64,000 nucleotides of DNA, taken from NCBI GenBank assembly GCA_016709845.1, contig JADJMA010000063.1, forward strand, positions 227,720 to 291,719, read 5' to 3'. The DNA is from Flammeovirgaceae bacterium. GTDB lineage: Bacteria > Bacteroidota > Bacteroidia > Cytophagales > Cyclobacteriaceae. Under the pieces are notes generated by a model. That model had not been told where the DNA came from, did not search any database, and saw only the letters and a program-made list of their open reading frames with translations. Of the stretch, positions 19,531-29,570 are shown one piece after another (within the stretch, counting starts at the first letter, position 1; each line of letters starts with the position of its first letter). The position numbers and the translations under genes were made by a program.

Positions 19531-22039
19531 CTAAAGATTATTTTGTTTAGCGTTTCTTCGGATTTTCTTAGCCACTTTCTTTTTAGCTACTACTCTTTCT
19601 TAGCTGCCTTTTTTCACCCTTTTTTAGCAGCCTTTTTCTTTTTGCAACTTTCTTGCTACCCCTTTTCATTACTTTCTTTTTAGCAGCCTTTGTTGCACCC
19701 TTCTTCACTACCTTTTTAGCGGTGGCTACTTTCTTTTTTTAGCTACAGGAGCGGGCTTAGCGGCTGCCTTGTTTGCGGCAATTTGCTTAGCCATTAAGTT
19801 TAAAGCTGACCCAGCTTTGAACCATCCTATCTGTCCGGCATTGTATGTATGATTAACCTTGATGGTGTCTTTGCTTCCATCTCGGTGATTCAACACAAGA
19901 GTTAACTGTTTATCTGGAGCAAATGAGGTCAGGTCAATAAAGTCAATGTTATCGTCTTCCTGAAATTTGTTGTAGTCAGCTTCGTTGGCAAATGTAATTG
20001 CCAACATGCCTTGCTTCTTCAAATTGGTTTCGTGAATACGGGCAAATGATTTCACTAAGATTGCTTTGATGCCTAAGTGGCGTGGCTGCATCGCTGCATG
20101 TTCGCGCGAAGAACCTTCGCCATAGTTATGATCACCCACAACAAGAGATGAAATACCAGCAGCTTTATACGCCCGCTGCGTTGCGGGTACAGGTCCATGC
20201 TGTCCGGTTAATTGATTCTTAACGCTATCAGTTTTCTCATTGAAGAAGTTTGTTGCTCCTGTCAACGTATTGTCCGAAATATTATCAAGGTGACCACGGA
20301 AACGCAACCAAGGACCGGCCATCGAGATATGATCAGTCGTACACTTGCCTTTCGCTTTAATTAAAAGTTTTAGACCAGTCCAGTTTTTACCATTCCAAGG
20401 CGCAAACGGACTTAATGCTTGCAAGCGTTTCGAGTTCGGATCGATACTTACTTTTACCTGACTGCCATCTTTAGCAGGAGCGAGGTAGCCCGGATCTTTC
20501 ACATCAAATCCTTTTGGTGGAAGCTCAACTCCTTTTGGTTCATCAAACTTAACGGCTTGTCCAGCCTCATTGATAAGTGTATCTGTTAAGGGATTGAACG
20601 TAAGATCACCTGCGATAGCAAAGGCAGTCGTTATTTCTGGAGAAGCAACAAAAGCATGTGTATTAGGATTGCCATCGTTACGCTTGGCAAAATTTCTATT
20701 GAAGGAAGTGATGATTGAATTTTTACGATTCGGATCATTGGTGTGGCGCGACCACTGACCAATGCAAGGACCGCAGGCATTTGCCAATACAACACCGCCC
20801 ATTTTTTCAAACACGCCTAAGTAGCCATCACGATCCACGGTGTAGCGTACTTTCTCAGAACCGGGTGTGATGGTAAATTCTGCTTTTGCCTTTAGGTTTT
20901 TATCTACTGCTTGCTTAGCTAATGAAGCTGAGCGAGTGATATCTTCATAGCTTGAGTTAGTACAAGAGCCAATCAAACCAACTTCTAAACGTTGTGGCCA
21001 ATTGTTGGCACGAACTTCAGCGGCAAATTTTGAAATTGGAATCGCACGATCCGGGTGTGAATGGACCATTCACGTGTGGTTCTAATGTGGAAAGATCAAT
21101 TTCAATTACCTCATCAAAATACTTTTCAGGGTTGGCATAAACTTCAGGATCTCCTGTAAGGTGTTCTTTTATTTTATCAGCCAGATCAGCAACCTCAGTG
21201 CGATCGGTACCGCGTAAATACTGCGCCATTTTTTCATCGTAGCCAAACGTAGAAGTGGTTGCTCCTATCTCTGCACCCATGTTACAGATGGTTCCTTTTC
21301 CGGTGCATGAAAGTGTTTGGGCGCCCGGACCGAAATATTCAACGATAGCACCCGTTCCGCCTTTTACGGTCAGGATACCGGCCACTTTTAAGATTACATC
21401 TTTCGATGAAGTCCAGCCACTTAGTTTACCAGTTAATTTTATACCAATCAATTTTGGCCACTTCAACTCCCATGGCATGCCGGACATGACATCTACGGCA
21501 TCGGCACCACCTACGCCAATGGCAATCATTCCTAAACCCCCGGCATTTACTGTATGCGAATCGGTACCAATCATCATAGCACCTGGGAATGCATAGTTCT
21601 CCAAAACTACCTGGTGAATGATACCCGCACCGGGTTTCCAGAATCCAATACCATATTTATTTGACACGGACTCGAGGAAGTTAAACACTTCACCGCTAGC
21701 CGTGATAGAATCTTTCAAATCTTGTTTGGCGCCATCCTTCGCTAAGATCAGGTGATCGCAATGCACGGTAGAAGGAACCAAAACTTTTGGAATTCCTCCG
21801 GACATGAATTGCAATAAGGCCATTTGGGCTGTTGCATCTTGCATGGCCACACGATCTGGAGCAAAATCGACATACGATTTGCCGCGACCGAAGTTCTCAA
21901 TCTTTTGGTCGGCATGAAGATGCGTGTATAAAATTTTTTCTGAGAGGGTAAGGGGTTTGCCAACCACTTTTCTAGCCTTGGCAATGCGGCCTGGCATGGC
22001 TGCATAAACGGCTTTAATCATGTCTAAGTCGAATACCAT
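19531..22039 (-). CDS. Aconitate hydratase (mitochondrial type) with a Lys/Ala-rich C-terminal tail, frameshifted
   Basis: TCA-cycle aconitase. Catalytic core (residues ~1-745): GTDSHTVNAGGLGMIAIG, the iron-sulfur ligands GSCTN and ANACGPCIGQW, GDHNYGEGSSREHAA, and KSFARIHETNLKKQG. One indel near 21050 breaks the core. After the usual end at about WFKAGSALNLMAKQIA the frame does not stop: it enters roughly 70 codons of Lys/Ala/Val-rich sequence (AKPAPVAKK, then KKVVKKGATKAAKKK) with several more indels down to about 19531-19549. Tails like this resemble histone-H1-like or nucleoid-associated proteins and are not part of standard aconitases. The exact stop is uncertain because of the indels (TAA at 19547 or TAG at 19531). 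Confidence 0.93.
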
Positions 22040-22104
22040 AATCGTCCTTTTTTCGATGTTTAGGAGGTGCTAAACTACTAAAATAAGAGCGAAATACAAT
22101 TTGG

Positions 22105-22200
22105 AATTTTACGAATTACGAGGTGCGAATTACGAATAATAGGTTTAAACTTTGACCGATTACTGATTACTTTTTACTGAATACCGATTACCGAATTATA
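22105..22200. repeat. Short imperfect intergenic repeats upstream of aconitase and after folE
   Basis: ACGAATTACGA at 22111 is repeated a few bases later as GCGAATTACGAA, followed by a cluster of CGATTAC/GATTACTG words (CCGATTACTGATTAC..., ACCGATTACCG). The pattern suggests decayed tandem or palindromic intergenic units. No coding potential is seen. Confidence 0.5.
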
Positions 22201-22209
22201 ACCACTAAC

Positions 22210-22899
22210 TCACTTGCTATTAATGTAGTTCAGGAATTCCCGCTTCGTATTCTCATCCGTAAAGCGACCTCCAAAAAATGCCGTGCCGGTTTTACTATTG
22301 GTATCACCAACACCGCGCGAAGCCACACACATATGATTAGCATCCATGACCACGCCCACATGCTCGGTGCCTAAAATACGTTGGAGTTCTTTACCTATTT
22401 GAACGGTTAATCTTTCCTGTACCTGCGGACGTTTCGCAAAATATTGCACTATACGATTGATCTTTGAAAGTCCAATTACTTTACCACTTGAAAAGTAAGC
22501 GACATGGGCCTTTCCATAAATGGGAACAAAGTGATGCTCGCAATGGGAATAGAATGTAATTTCCTTCTCTACCAGCATCTGATCGTACTTGTACTTGTTT
22601 TCGAAGAGGCGTGCAACAGGTCGATTCTTTGGATTAAGTCCACTAAAAACCTCCTTCACATACATCTTGGCTACTCTTCTCGGGGTTCCCTTTAGGCTGT
22701 CATCCGTTAAGTCAAGGCCAAGTATTTCCATGATTTCACGAAATCGCTTTTCGATTTGTTCGATTTTTTCGTCATCGCTTAAGACGAAGGCATCTTCGCG
22801 CAAGGGTGTATTCCATGAAGTGAGCAGATGATCATCATCAAACTCTTCGTCCAATGGTTTAATGGGCCGGATATTCAACGAAATTTCTTTCTGTCTCAT
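22210..22899 (-). CDS. folE: GTP cyclohydrolase I
   Basis: Converts GTP to dihydroneopterin triphosphate, first step of folate and pterin synthesis. Intact at 229 residues. Conserved motifs: GLDLTDDSLKGTPRRVAKM, ITFYSHCEHHFVPIYGKAHVAY with the zinc Cys and His, LSKINRIVQYFAKRPQVQERLT, and ANHMCVASRGVGDTNSKT with the second zinc Cys. The N-terminal ~60 residues are acidic and less conserved. The ATG lies 41 bases inside the end of the upstream pterin-synthase-family gene, so the two are translated from one transcript in different frames. Confidence 0.96.
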   Translation of the reverse strand: MRQKEISLNIRPIKPLDEEFDDDHLLTSWNTPLREDAFVLSDDEKIEQIEKRFREIMEILGLDLTDDSLKGTPRRVAKMYVKEVFSGLNPKNRPVARLFENKYKYDQMLVEKEITFYSHCEHHFVPIYGKAHVAYFSSGKVIGLSKINRIVQYFAKRPQVQERLTVQIGKELQRILGTEHVGVVMDANHMCVASRGVGDTNSKTGTAFFGGRFTDENTKREFLNYINSK

Positions 22900-23268
22900 A
22901 CAATTTCACTTTTAGGTCGTATTGGTTATCAATGTGCTGCCTCAAAATCCTCCAGATCACGACCGCAATGTTCTCTGCAGAAGGGTTCAGGTTTTTGAAG
23001 TAGGACGTATCTAAATTAAGATTTTTATGGTCAAAGTGTTTTAGAATATGCTCTTTGATAAGATCGCTGAGTATCTTCATATCAAATACATAGCCGGTCT
23101 CAGGATCAGGTGTACCTATTACCGTCACAATTAATTCGTAATTGTGGCCGTGGTAGTTTGGGTTATTACATTTTCCAAATACAGCATCATTTTTTCATCC
23201 GACCAGACCGGATTGAATAGTCGATGCGCTGCATTAAAATGTTCTTTACGAGAAACGGCTACTTTCAT
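22859..23268 (-). CDS. 6-pyruvoyl-tetrahydropterin synthase / QueD family enzyme, frameshifted
   Basis: About 136 residues after correction. The zinc site is visible: FNAAHRL, then NNPNYHGHNYEL with the HxH pair; later motifs DMKILSDLIKEHILKHFDHKNLN and the late YETERNFVEY (catalytic/substrate Glu). Start 23268 (MKVAVSRKEHFNAAHR). A missing A in an A-run near 23190 breaks the frame, which otherwise gives an out-of-frame MMLYLEN. The family uses dihydroneopterin triphosphate, the FolE product, for tetrahydrobiopterin or queuosine synthesis; overlap with folE fits, but which product is made cannot be decided. Confidence 0.9.
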
Positions 23269-23334
23269 GAATACAGATATAACCATTTATAACCAAAATG
23301 GTTCAAGAATTTTATTTAGGTAAATGGTTATCCG

Positions 23335-24243
23335 TTAAAAATTGGAGAAGGACCGATCGTGATAATCAAATGTTGGCATGGTTAAACCCAGAAAGAGTTC
23401 ATGGGTTGTGAAACTAGGGCCTACCGAGGCATTGGTTGGTAGTTCGAAAGTATATCCAAATTTAAGTTTCTCACCTAATTTAGCTTGCAGTTGTAAGCCA
23501 TAAGAATTGAAATTGCGGGTGAAGATACCGGCTGAATATTTCTCGTAAAAGTTAAGGTTAAAATTCAAATCTACCGAGACCGGTGAACCGCTAACTCCGC
23601 GAAGTAATACCGAAGGCTTTAACCGAATGCTCTGGTTTAGATAAAACACGTAAGCTCCAAAAAGATAAACCGTTCGGTTATATAGCTGATAGTCTAGTCC
23701 ACCTGTGCTAATGGTAGAGTTTAATAATCTGGGTATAGACAATCCCATGAGATAGCGTTCACTTTTTAGAATTGCGCCTGCACCAAGATTCGGTTTAGTT
23801 ACATTTTCATTTTGAAGAAATGCCGGGTCATCCGGGTCGGCCAGGTTCAGGTCATTAACATTCGATCTGAAGTTGATGAAGCCGGTTTGCATACCGAAGC
23901 TTAAAGTTGTTCCATCACTAACCGGTAATTTGTAGGCAAAGGCAGCTTGTAGTTCGGTATTCTTAGAGTTACCTATTTGATCTTGGACAAGGAGTAAGCC
24001 AGCGCCAATTTTATTATCCAACAGCGAAATGTGACTATTGAAATTAATTGTAGCCGGGTTTCCCTCGAAACCACCCCATTGATTCCGATAAGAAATAGAA
24101 GCATTAAGATTATTATTCAGTCCAGCATAAGCAGGGTTGATAACCATAGGATTATTGATGTATTGCGCGTAAAGAGGGTCTTGCTGAGCAAAGGCAGAAC
24201 CTGCAATTAGAATTAAAGTAAGCGAGGTTAGAATTTTTTTCAT
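23335..24243 (-). CDS. PorP/SprF-family type IX secretion membrane protein
   Basis: Intact outer-membrane beta-barrel-type protein (about 302 residues) with signal MKKILTSLTLILIAGSAFAQ followed by the family opening QDPLYAQYINNPMVINPAYAGL and SYRNQWGGFEGNP. PorP/SprF proteins are accessory barrels that help anchor or secrete specific type IX cargo. The start codon lies within a few bases of the stop of the upstream FG-GAP/CHU_C protein (24246), a typical cargo-plus-SprF pairing, so it probably serves that protein. ATG 24243 is preferred to 24249. Confidence 0.9.
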   Translation of the reverse strand: MKKILTSLTLILIAGSAFAQQDPLYAQYINNPMVINPAYAGLNNNLNASISYRNQWGGFEGNPATINFNSHISLLDNKIGAGLLLVQDQIGNSKNTELQAAFAYKLPVSDGTTLSFGMQTGFINFRSNVNDLNLADPDDPAFLQNENVTKPNLGAGAILKSERYLMGLSIPRLLNSTISTGGLDYQLYNRTVYLFGAYVFYLNQSIRLKPSVLLRGVSGSPVSVDLNFNLNFYEKYSAGIFTRNFNSYGLQLQAKLGEKLKFGYTFELPTNASVGPSFTTHELFLGLTMPTFDYHDRSFSNF

Positions 24244-24245
24244 AA

Positions 24246-27200
24246 TCATTTCTTAAGGGTTAAGTATCCCGTCATGGTCTCACGGCCGCTTCCACTGGTG
24301 AATCCGATCTTATAAAAATATATGCCTGAAGGAAGTTCATTTCCATTATTATTTTTCCCTTCAAACCGATTCGTGCTGTTATTATAATTATCAACCTCAA
24401 AAACTAAACTACCCCAGCGATTAAATATACTCACTTTATTTTGTGGCTCCAATACATCAATGTTGCTATTTTAAAATAGGAGTTGAATGAGTCGGTATTG
24501 GGAGAGATTCCGTTGTAAACTATAATATCGCCATCAACATCCACTGTAACAAGGGAAGAAGTACAAGCTCCCAGCAGATCACAAATCTCAATCGTAAATT
24601 GGTCTTGCCCTACAAAATCCAGCTTGCTATAATCTAAGTTTACAACGAAACTGCTTACTGTATAAGAAGCACCGCTCTGTGGATTCTGAATGACTCTAAA
24701 ACTGGCAGGGTCAATATTATTATTGGGATCACTTATGAGGCTGGTAAAATCAATTGAAACAGAATTTCCAATGGCTACCTGAGCTGTTGTTGGACTTATA
24801 ACCGGTGGCTGATTAGAGCTAAGAAAAGTAATTTGGAGTGCCATAGTTTTTATGGCCGGGGTTGTAAAATCCTGATCAAGCACAGCAAAGGTGATGGTTC
24901 GGTCGAGGGTAACATCATTTTTACGACCTGACGGTAACCTTCCACCAGAAGGTGTGCTGCCGATAAACTGATATTTAACTGATCTTAAAGCGGATTGAAA
25001 ATTAGCAATTGGTAAAGGAAAAGGAGAATTAATACCGTTAGGGTCTAGTCCTGTAAGTGTTAAGATTCCGGTTGTTGCATTAAATATTCCGTCAATAGCT
25101 TCATCGGGGGTGTAGGAAAGTACCTCATCGCCAGGCCGGAAATTCAATATGCTAACTTCCGCTTTAACAATTTTATCATTGTCGGAATCGGAAACGGTTA
25201 GGTTAGCATCTAAAACAACTGGGTTTACTCCGTGGCTAATGTTTAGGTCGGGTAGCACCGTTGTGATTGGTGCTGGGTTAGTATTTTCAAAATATAAAAA
25301 TTGTCCTGAGTCGTCACCGTTAATAAGATCCTGATCGCCATCATTATCCAGATCTGCAAAAGCGGGAGAGTTGGCATTGTAAGGGTAAATATCTATCGGC
25401 AATCCTTTAAATGGATTTGAATTAGAAATCAAATCATGTAATAGGAAGACTGGTGCTGTTGGTGAACCTATATTTTCATAATACCAGAAGCCTTGATATT
25501 TGCCAACAATGATGTCTAGATCACCATCATGATCAAGGTCTAGAAATTTAGGATGGTTGTGGGAATCAACAACTAAAGTAAAACCTGTTTCCCAATCCGG
25601 TTTTGGACTGAATACGGGATTTGCAAGGTGCCAATATTTTCAAAAAGTGCCGGTTTACTATAGCTTCTTGAAAGTACCAAATCCGGTTTTCCGTCTCCAT
25701 TTAAATCGCCAAGATCTACGTCAGGCTCAAAAAATGGGACTTCATTAATGAAGACGAACGGATTATTAGGTCCGGTAAGCTCCGTGTAAATCCCGGCATT
25801 GTTTTGAAAATATCGGACTCTTGCTTCAGAGTGATACGTGTCATCAACATGAAAGGGAGCAATTAAATCTAAATCCCCATCCTTATCGAGATCAAACAGT
25901 TTTAAATCATTATCACCATACAAGTCTAACTCCGAAAAAGGGTTTTGTTGGGATCAGTTCCAGGCTGAATTTCCATTATCATTTTTATAGAGTTCCCGAG
26001 TAGCAAAGTACTTGAGTAATAGCAACCGCAGTAATAGACATAATAATCGTAAACTTCAGACCCCGAAGTCAATGCATCAAGATCCCCATCTCCATCAATA
26101 TCTGCAAAGGAAACATTTGAATAATCCACCAAGTCAACGCCATCTACCGGACTATCTAAACCCTCCTTAAGTTCGAATACACCCAAACCTTTGTTTTCAT
26201 AATAATAAAATGCTTTCTCAATCTCATAATAATAACTATATTCATTGTAGGCAACAGTCACATCCAGGTCTCCATCATTATCCAGATCGGCAAAAGCGAA
26301 GGATACATATCAACCGCCTGATAAGTCGCGAGTTATTGATCATAAAATGGATTTCCTTGCGAACTTCCCGGATTACCTGGATTGGGGATCCAGGGTCCTA
26401 CCTGCGTGGCATCGCCATTGTATCCATATTGTATCTTAAAGGATCCATTATCATTTCGGTAATAAACTACTTCACCATTAAGATTAATGAAAAAATCAAG
26501 ATCACCATCTTGATCCAGATCGGCAAAGGAAATTGGACTCCAATCGTAAGTATCATTTCTGGGAACGTTATTAACTACTCCATAATCCAATAGCGGATGC
26601 ATATTTGACCCGTTTACATAAACAGGATTTGTTGGAGTACCCGTATTTTAAAGAATTGAAGTACGTAATGATAGGTGGAACTGTCGTAATAGCCACCTAA
26701 AAAAGATCGGTATCCCATCGGCATCTATATCTACAAATGTGGGATGTGCATAACGTCTGGTACTTATGCCATCAAATGGGTTAGTTGCTCCAATTTCAGA
26801 CGAGAAATTCGGGGCTAATCCGCTACCTATATTTCGAAAGAAGAACGTTTCTCCGATATGTACTATATCCGTACTTCATCTGTGCCAACTAAGAGATCCA
26901 AATCGCCATCATTATCAACATCTGCGAAAGCCGGTACATAAGATCTCTTTCCTGCTGGAATAGCAGAATTAATACTGCCAAAGGGATATTTAGGTTGGCC
27001 CGATTTTATTTCCAGAAATTCTGGCTTTGCTTTTAGTACCTATATTTTCGAAGTACTTAAGCCCGGGAACATCTCCGCCAACAATTAAATCAAGGTCGCC
27101 ATCGCCATCTAAATCGGCATAAACAGGAGCTGGTCTATAAACATACGGCAACGGAGGTGGGAGTGGATTATCGAGATAATTTCTGGTGAATGGGCCAAGA

Positions 27201-27364
27201 AGTTTGGGCGTTAGCTTGACTAACGTTAAGCAATAAGCTAATGGCTGCGCCTGCCGTACCAAGTTTAATTGAGTTTGTAAATGGAAAACCCGATTACGCA
27301 GGCGCTCCAGTTTGCCTAAGAGCTGGCTTTGTTTCTCTTTTAGTAAAACGGTGGAATCGTCCAT
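24246..27364 (-). CDS. Large secreted FG-GAP/VCBS-repeat protein with CHU_C sorting domain, heavily frameshifted
   Basis: Reading right to left, an N-terminal cytoplasmic-like stretch leads to a signal (LGTAGAAISLLLNVSQANAQ, after one frame change). Then come many FG-GAP/VCBS-type repeats, each with a calcium-loop-like core: ADLDGDGDLDLIVGG, ADIDGDGDLDALTSG, ADLDQDGDLDFFINL, GDLNGDGKPDLVLSR. A cadherin-like segment follows (SPTTAQVAIGNSVSIDF), and finally the gliding-motility-associated C-terminal domain (NKVSIFNRWGSLVFEVDNY, ELPSGIYFYKI, MTGYLTLKK). About 1,040 residues with at least six indels. The type B CHU_C domain marks export by the type IX system, with the adjacent PorP/SprF protein as likely partner. 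Role on the surface unknown. Confidence 0.88.
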
Positions 27365-27555
27365 TGGCGATGTTTTTGTTCAGCCGTCCTCTAAATTTAT
27401 GGTATTTAGTGTTGGCTGATTGATAAATTTGGACGACTAAGGTGTTCATAGTTTCTATGAATGCTTTTGGCCGGAAAACTTTCTCTGCACTTTAAAGATA
27501 ATAAAAGGGGGCAGTTTTGAAATATCTTTTATTTAAAATTTTGAAAATAGTTAGC

Positions 27556-28047
27556 ATGAGGTCAGTTTCGGATTACTCTTTTCACTTTGTAAATGGGGCC
27601 ATTTCAGCGGAACTGGGTGCGGAAATTGTAAAACTATGGACGGAATTTGCTGTGCTACAGCAACCTGAAGCAGAAAGGAGATTAAGCGAGTTAGTCTTAG
27701 TCCTTAAAAACAAATCCGGAAAAGTTATTGGGGTCTCCACTGTGGTTAAAACCCTGTTGCCTCAGATTCATAATTATGTTTATGCTTATCGTTGCTTCAT
27801 TCTGCCTGAGTTTCGAGCGCCTGCACTGGATACGCAGATGATTGTTAGAACAAAAAATCATTTGCAAGAAGTTAGTTTGCTTGAAACTGACAAAAGGTGT
27901 GTAGGTATCATGGTAGTTGTTCAGAACGAAAAACTAAAGGCTCAATGGCGACAGGCCGTTTGGCTTGGCGCGGATATGATTTTTATAGGTAACACTCCGC
28001 AAGGCCATCATATACGGGTAGGTTATTTTAAGCATGCAAGAATTTGA
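27556..28047 (+). CDS. GNAT-like domain protein of unknown function
   Basis: Intact, about 163 residues; an ATG at 27556 is preferred over a TTG at 27517. I know no named family, but the order of motifs looks like a GNAT acyltransferase: hydrophobic strand ELVLVLKNKSGKVIGVSTVV, strand YVYAYRCFILPEFRAPAL followed by a helix (MIVRTKNHLQEV), VGIMVVVQNEKL, and the end GNTPQGHHIRVGYF. It aligns along its whole length with the C-terminal half of the GHKL protein at 28362 (shared YxYRxxILPxxRxPxL, VxTRDFLE-like helix, QGxHIRVxYF). It is convergent with the acyl carrier protein gene. Catalytic function is an inference from fold-like pattern only. Confidence 0.6.
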   Translation: MRSVSDYSFHFVNGAISAELGAEIVKLWTEFAVLQQPEAERRLSELVLVLKNKSGKVIGVSTVVKTLLPQIHNYVYAYRCFILPEFRAPALDTQMIVRTKNHLQEVSLLETDKRCVGIMVVVQNEKLKAQWRQAVWLGADMIFIGNTPQGHHIRVGYFKHARI

Positions 28048-28068
28048 TCTTGATAGCTAAATGAATCT

Positions 28069-28323
28069 TCAATTTTTCTTCAGCGTAGAAACGATGTATC
28101 TTGAGAATGATTCGATGGTTGGGTAATCCCAAAGTAGAAGTGGGTTAAGGTCAGCTCCTATGAATTTTTCGATGTGTTGCAAAATGAAAATGGCGTTAAC
28201 TGAATCTAAACCAAAATTGATAAACTCAACGTCAACTTCAACTTCCTCCAGGGCGATACCCAGCTCGTCTGCAATCTTCTTTCTAAAAAAATCAATTAGC
28301 TCGGTTTCTGAAAATGTTTTCAT
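28069..28323 (-). CDS. Acyl carrier protein
   Basis: Intact 84-residue carrier protein. The phosphopantetheine site is FGLDSVNAIFILQHIEKF with the serine in GLDS; the flanking helices (ETELIDFFRKKIADELGI and a C-terminal LLLWDYPTIESFSRYIV) match the four-helix ACP fold. The GLDSVNA...WDYPTIESF style is that of carrier domains in polyketide/nonribosomal or dedicated acyl-transfer pathways rather than the main fatty-acid ACP. Start 28323 (MKTFSE). Only 38 bases separate it from the divergent GHKL protein start. Confidence 0.88.
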   Translation of the reverse strand: MKTFSETELIDFFRKKIADELGIALEEVEVDVEFINFGLDSVNAIFILQHIEKFIGADLNPLLLWDYPTIESFSRYIVSTLKKN

Positions 28324-28361
28324 GGTCTCTTGCAATCTCAACTTGAATTAATTGAATATTC

Positions 28362-29570
28362 ATGACACCTGAAAGCAATCTTCAATTTAATGTAAAAGCT
28401 TCCTTAATCAAACGACTGGGGGAGAGATCGCTCCAGATGCAGCGACCGCCTTGGCTGAACTGATCAAAAATGCCTACGATGCCGATGCGGATTGGGTACG
28501 GATTGAAAGTGATACCCGAAACTGCATCGGGAAAGAGGGTTGTCATTTTAGAAGTCCTGAAACAGGTTTCTTACTGGTAAGCGACAATGGTGCAGGAATG
28601 TCGTGGGCTGGTGTTCAAGCCTACTGGATGAATTTCTCGGTTTCCACAAAACAGCAAGCCAAAGGAAATGAACTTACTGAAAAGAAACGATCGCCTGTTG
28701 GTGGGCAAGGTTTGGGGCGATTGACTACAGCACGACTTGGAGAATTTGTAGAACTTTTACGGCAGATGATAGGGGAGAACATAGTCACGTTGCGTTTGAT
28801 TGGAAATGAATTTACTGAGGAACGCGCGATTACAGAGGTTCCTTTGTTTGCAGAGAAAATTCCATCTCCTCGTGAAAAGGGGACTTCATTGCTTATTTTT
28901 CCCTTGCGGGAAGTAAACCAATGGGAGGGTGATAAAGTGTTCGAGTTTATTCAGCAATTAACCAATAAGGTTTTTTTGTTTATAGATCGAAAATCATTTC
29001 AGATAAAAATAAAGATTAACGATCAGGAATATGAACTGGGTCAATCCGTTAAATTTAAAAGAGAAGAAAATAAAGTGTATTGGGAAAACGTGTGGCAAAA
29101 GATGTCGCCCTCATTAATTCAGGAGGTGATTAATTTTTGGGATGTTAACCAGATGATTAAACCTGGTTTCTCATCAGAAGAACGGGCTCAACAGGTAGTC
29201 CTGATACTTCGATGTGAACGGGATAATAAAATTGTTGGACTCACAACTGCTGGGGTCGTAACTTTTAAGCAACTCAATAGCAAGAACTTTTATCTATATC
29301 GGTCAATCATTTTGCCTGGGTATCGCCATCCTGGGTTAACGTCTAAATTAATTGTTGAAACGCGAGATTTTCTTGAATTGGCTAATAGTCATGAAGTCTT
29401 AAACCCCTGCATTGGTATATTGACATTTGTTGAAAATCCACGTATTCAACAATTCAGACGAGGCGATATGGCCAGCCTCAAAGATGGCTTATATCGGCAT
29501 GGATAAACAGGGTCGACATATACGCGTTTATTATTTTCGTGAGCAACTATTTAATGGTAGTTACTTCTAA
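28362..29570 (+). CDS. GHKL (Hsp90-type) ATPase fused to a GNAT-like domain, frameshifted
   Basis: The start at 28362 (MTPESNLQFNVKASLI) joins the main frame after restoring one G near 28419. N-terminal ~215 residues: HATPase_c_3-type fold with N-box ALAELIKNAYDADAD, G1 box VSDNGAGMSW and G2 box VGGQGLGRLTTARLG; this resembles Hsp90/MutL/MORC-like ATPases with no kinase HisKA region. C-terminal ~150 residues repeat the GNAT-like domain of the 27556 protein (IVGLTTAGVV, LYRSIILPGYRHPGLTSKL, VETRDFLEL, and after an indel near 29495 MDKQGRHIRVYYF). About 402 residues. ATP-driven dimerisation controlling an acyltransferase-like activity is conceivable but unproven. Confidence 0.75.

Noticed and set aside
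28362..29570. GHKL protein as a histidine kinase or phage-defence gene
   Set aside because: No HisKA phosphoacceptor, no response regulator nearby, and no other recognisable defence gene; the C-terminal domain instead matches the neighbouring GNAT-like protein.
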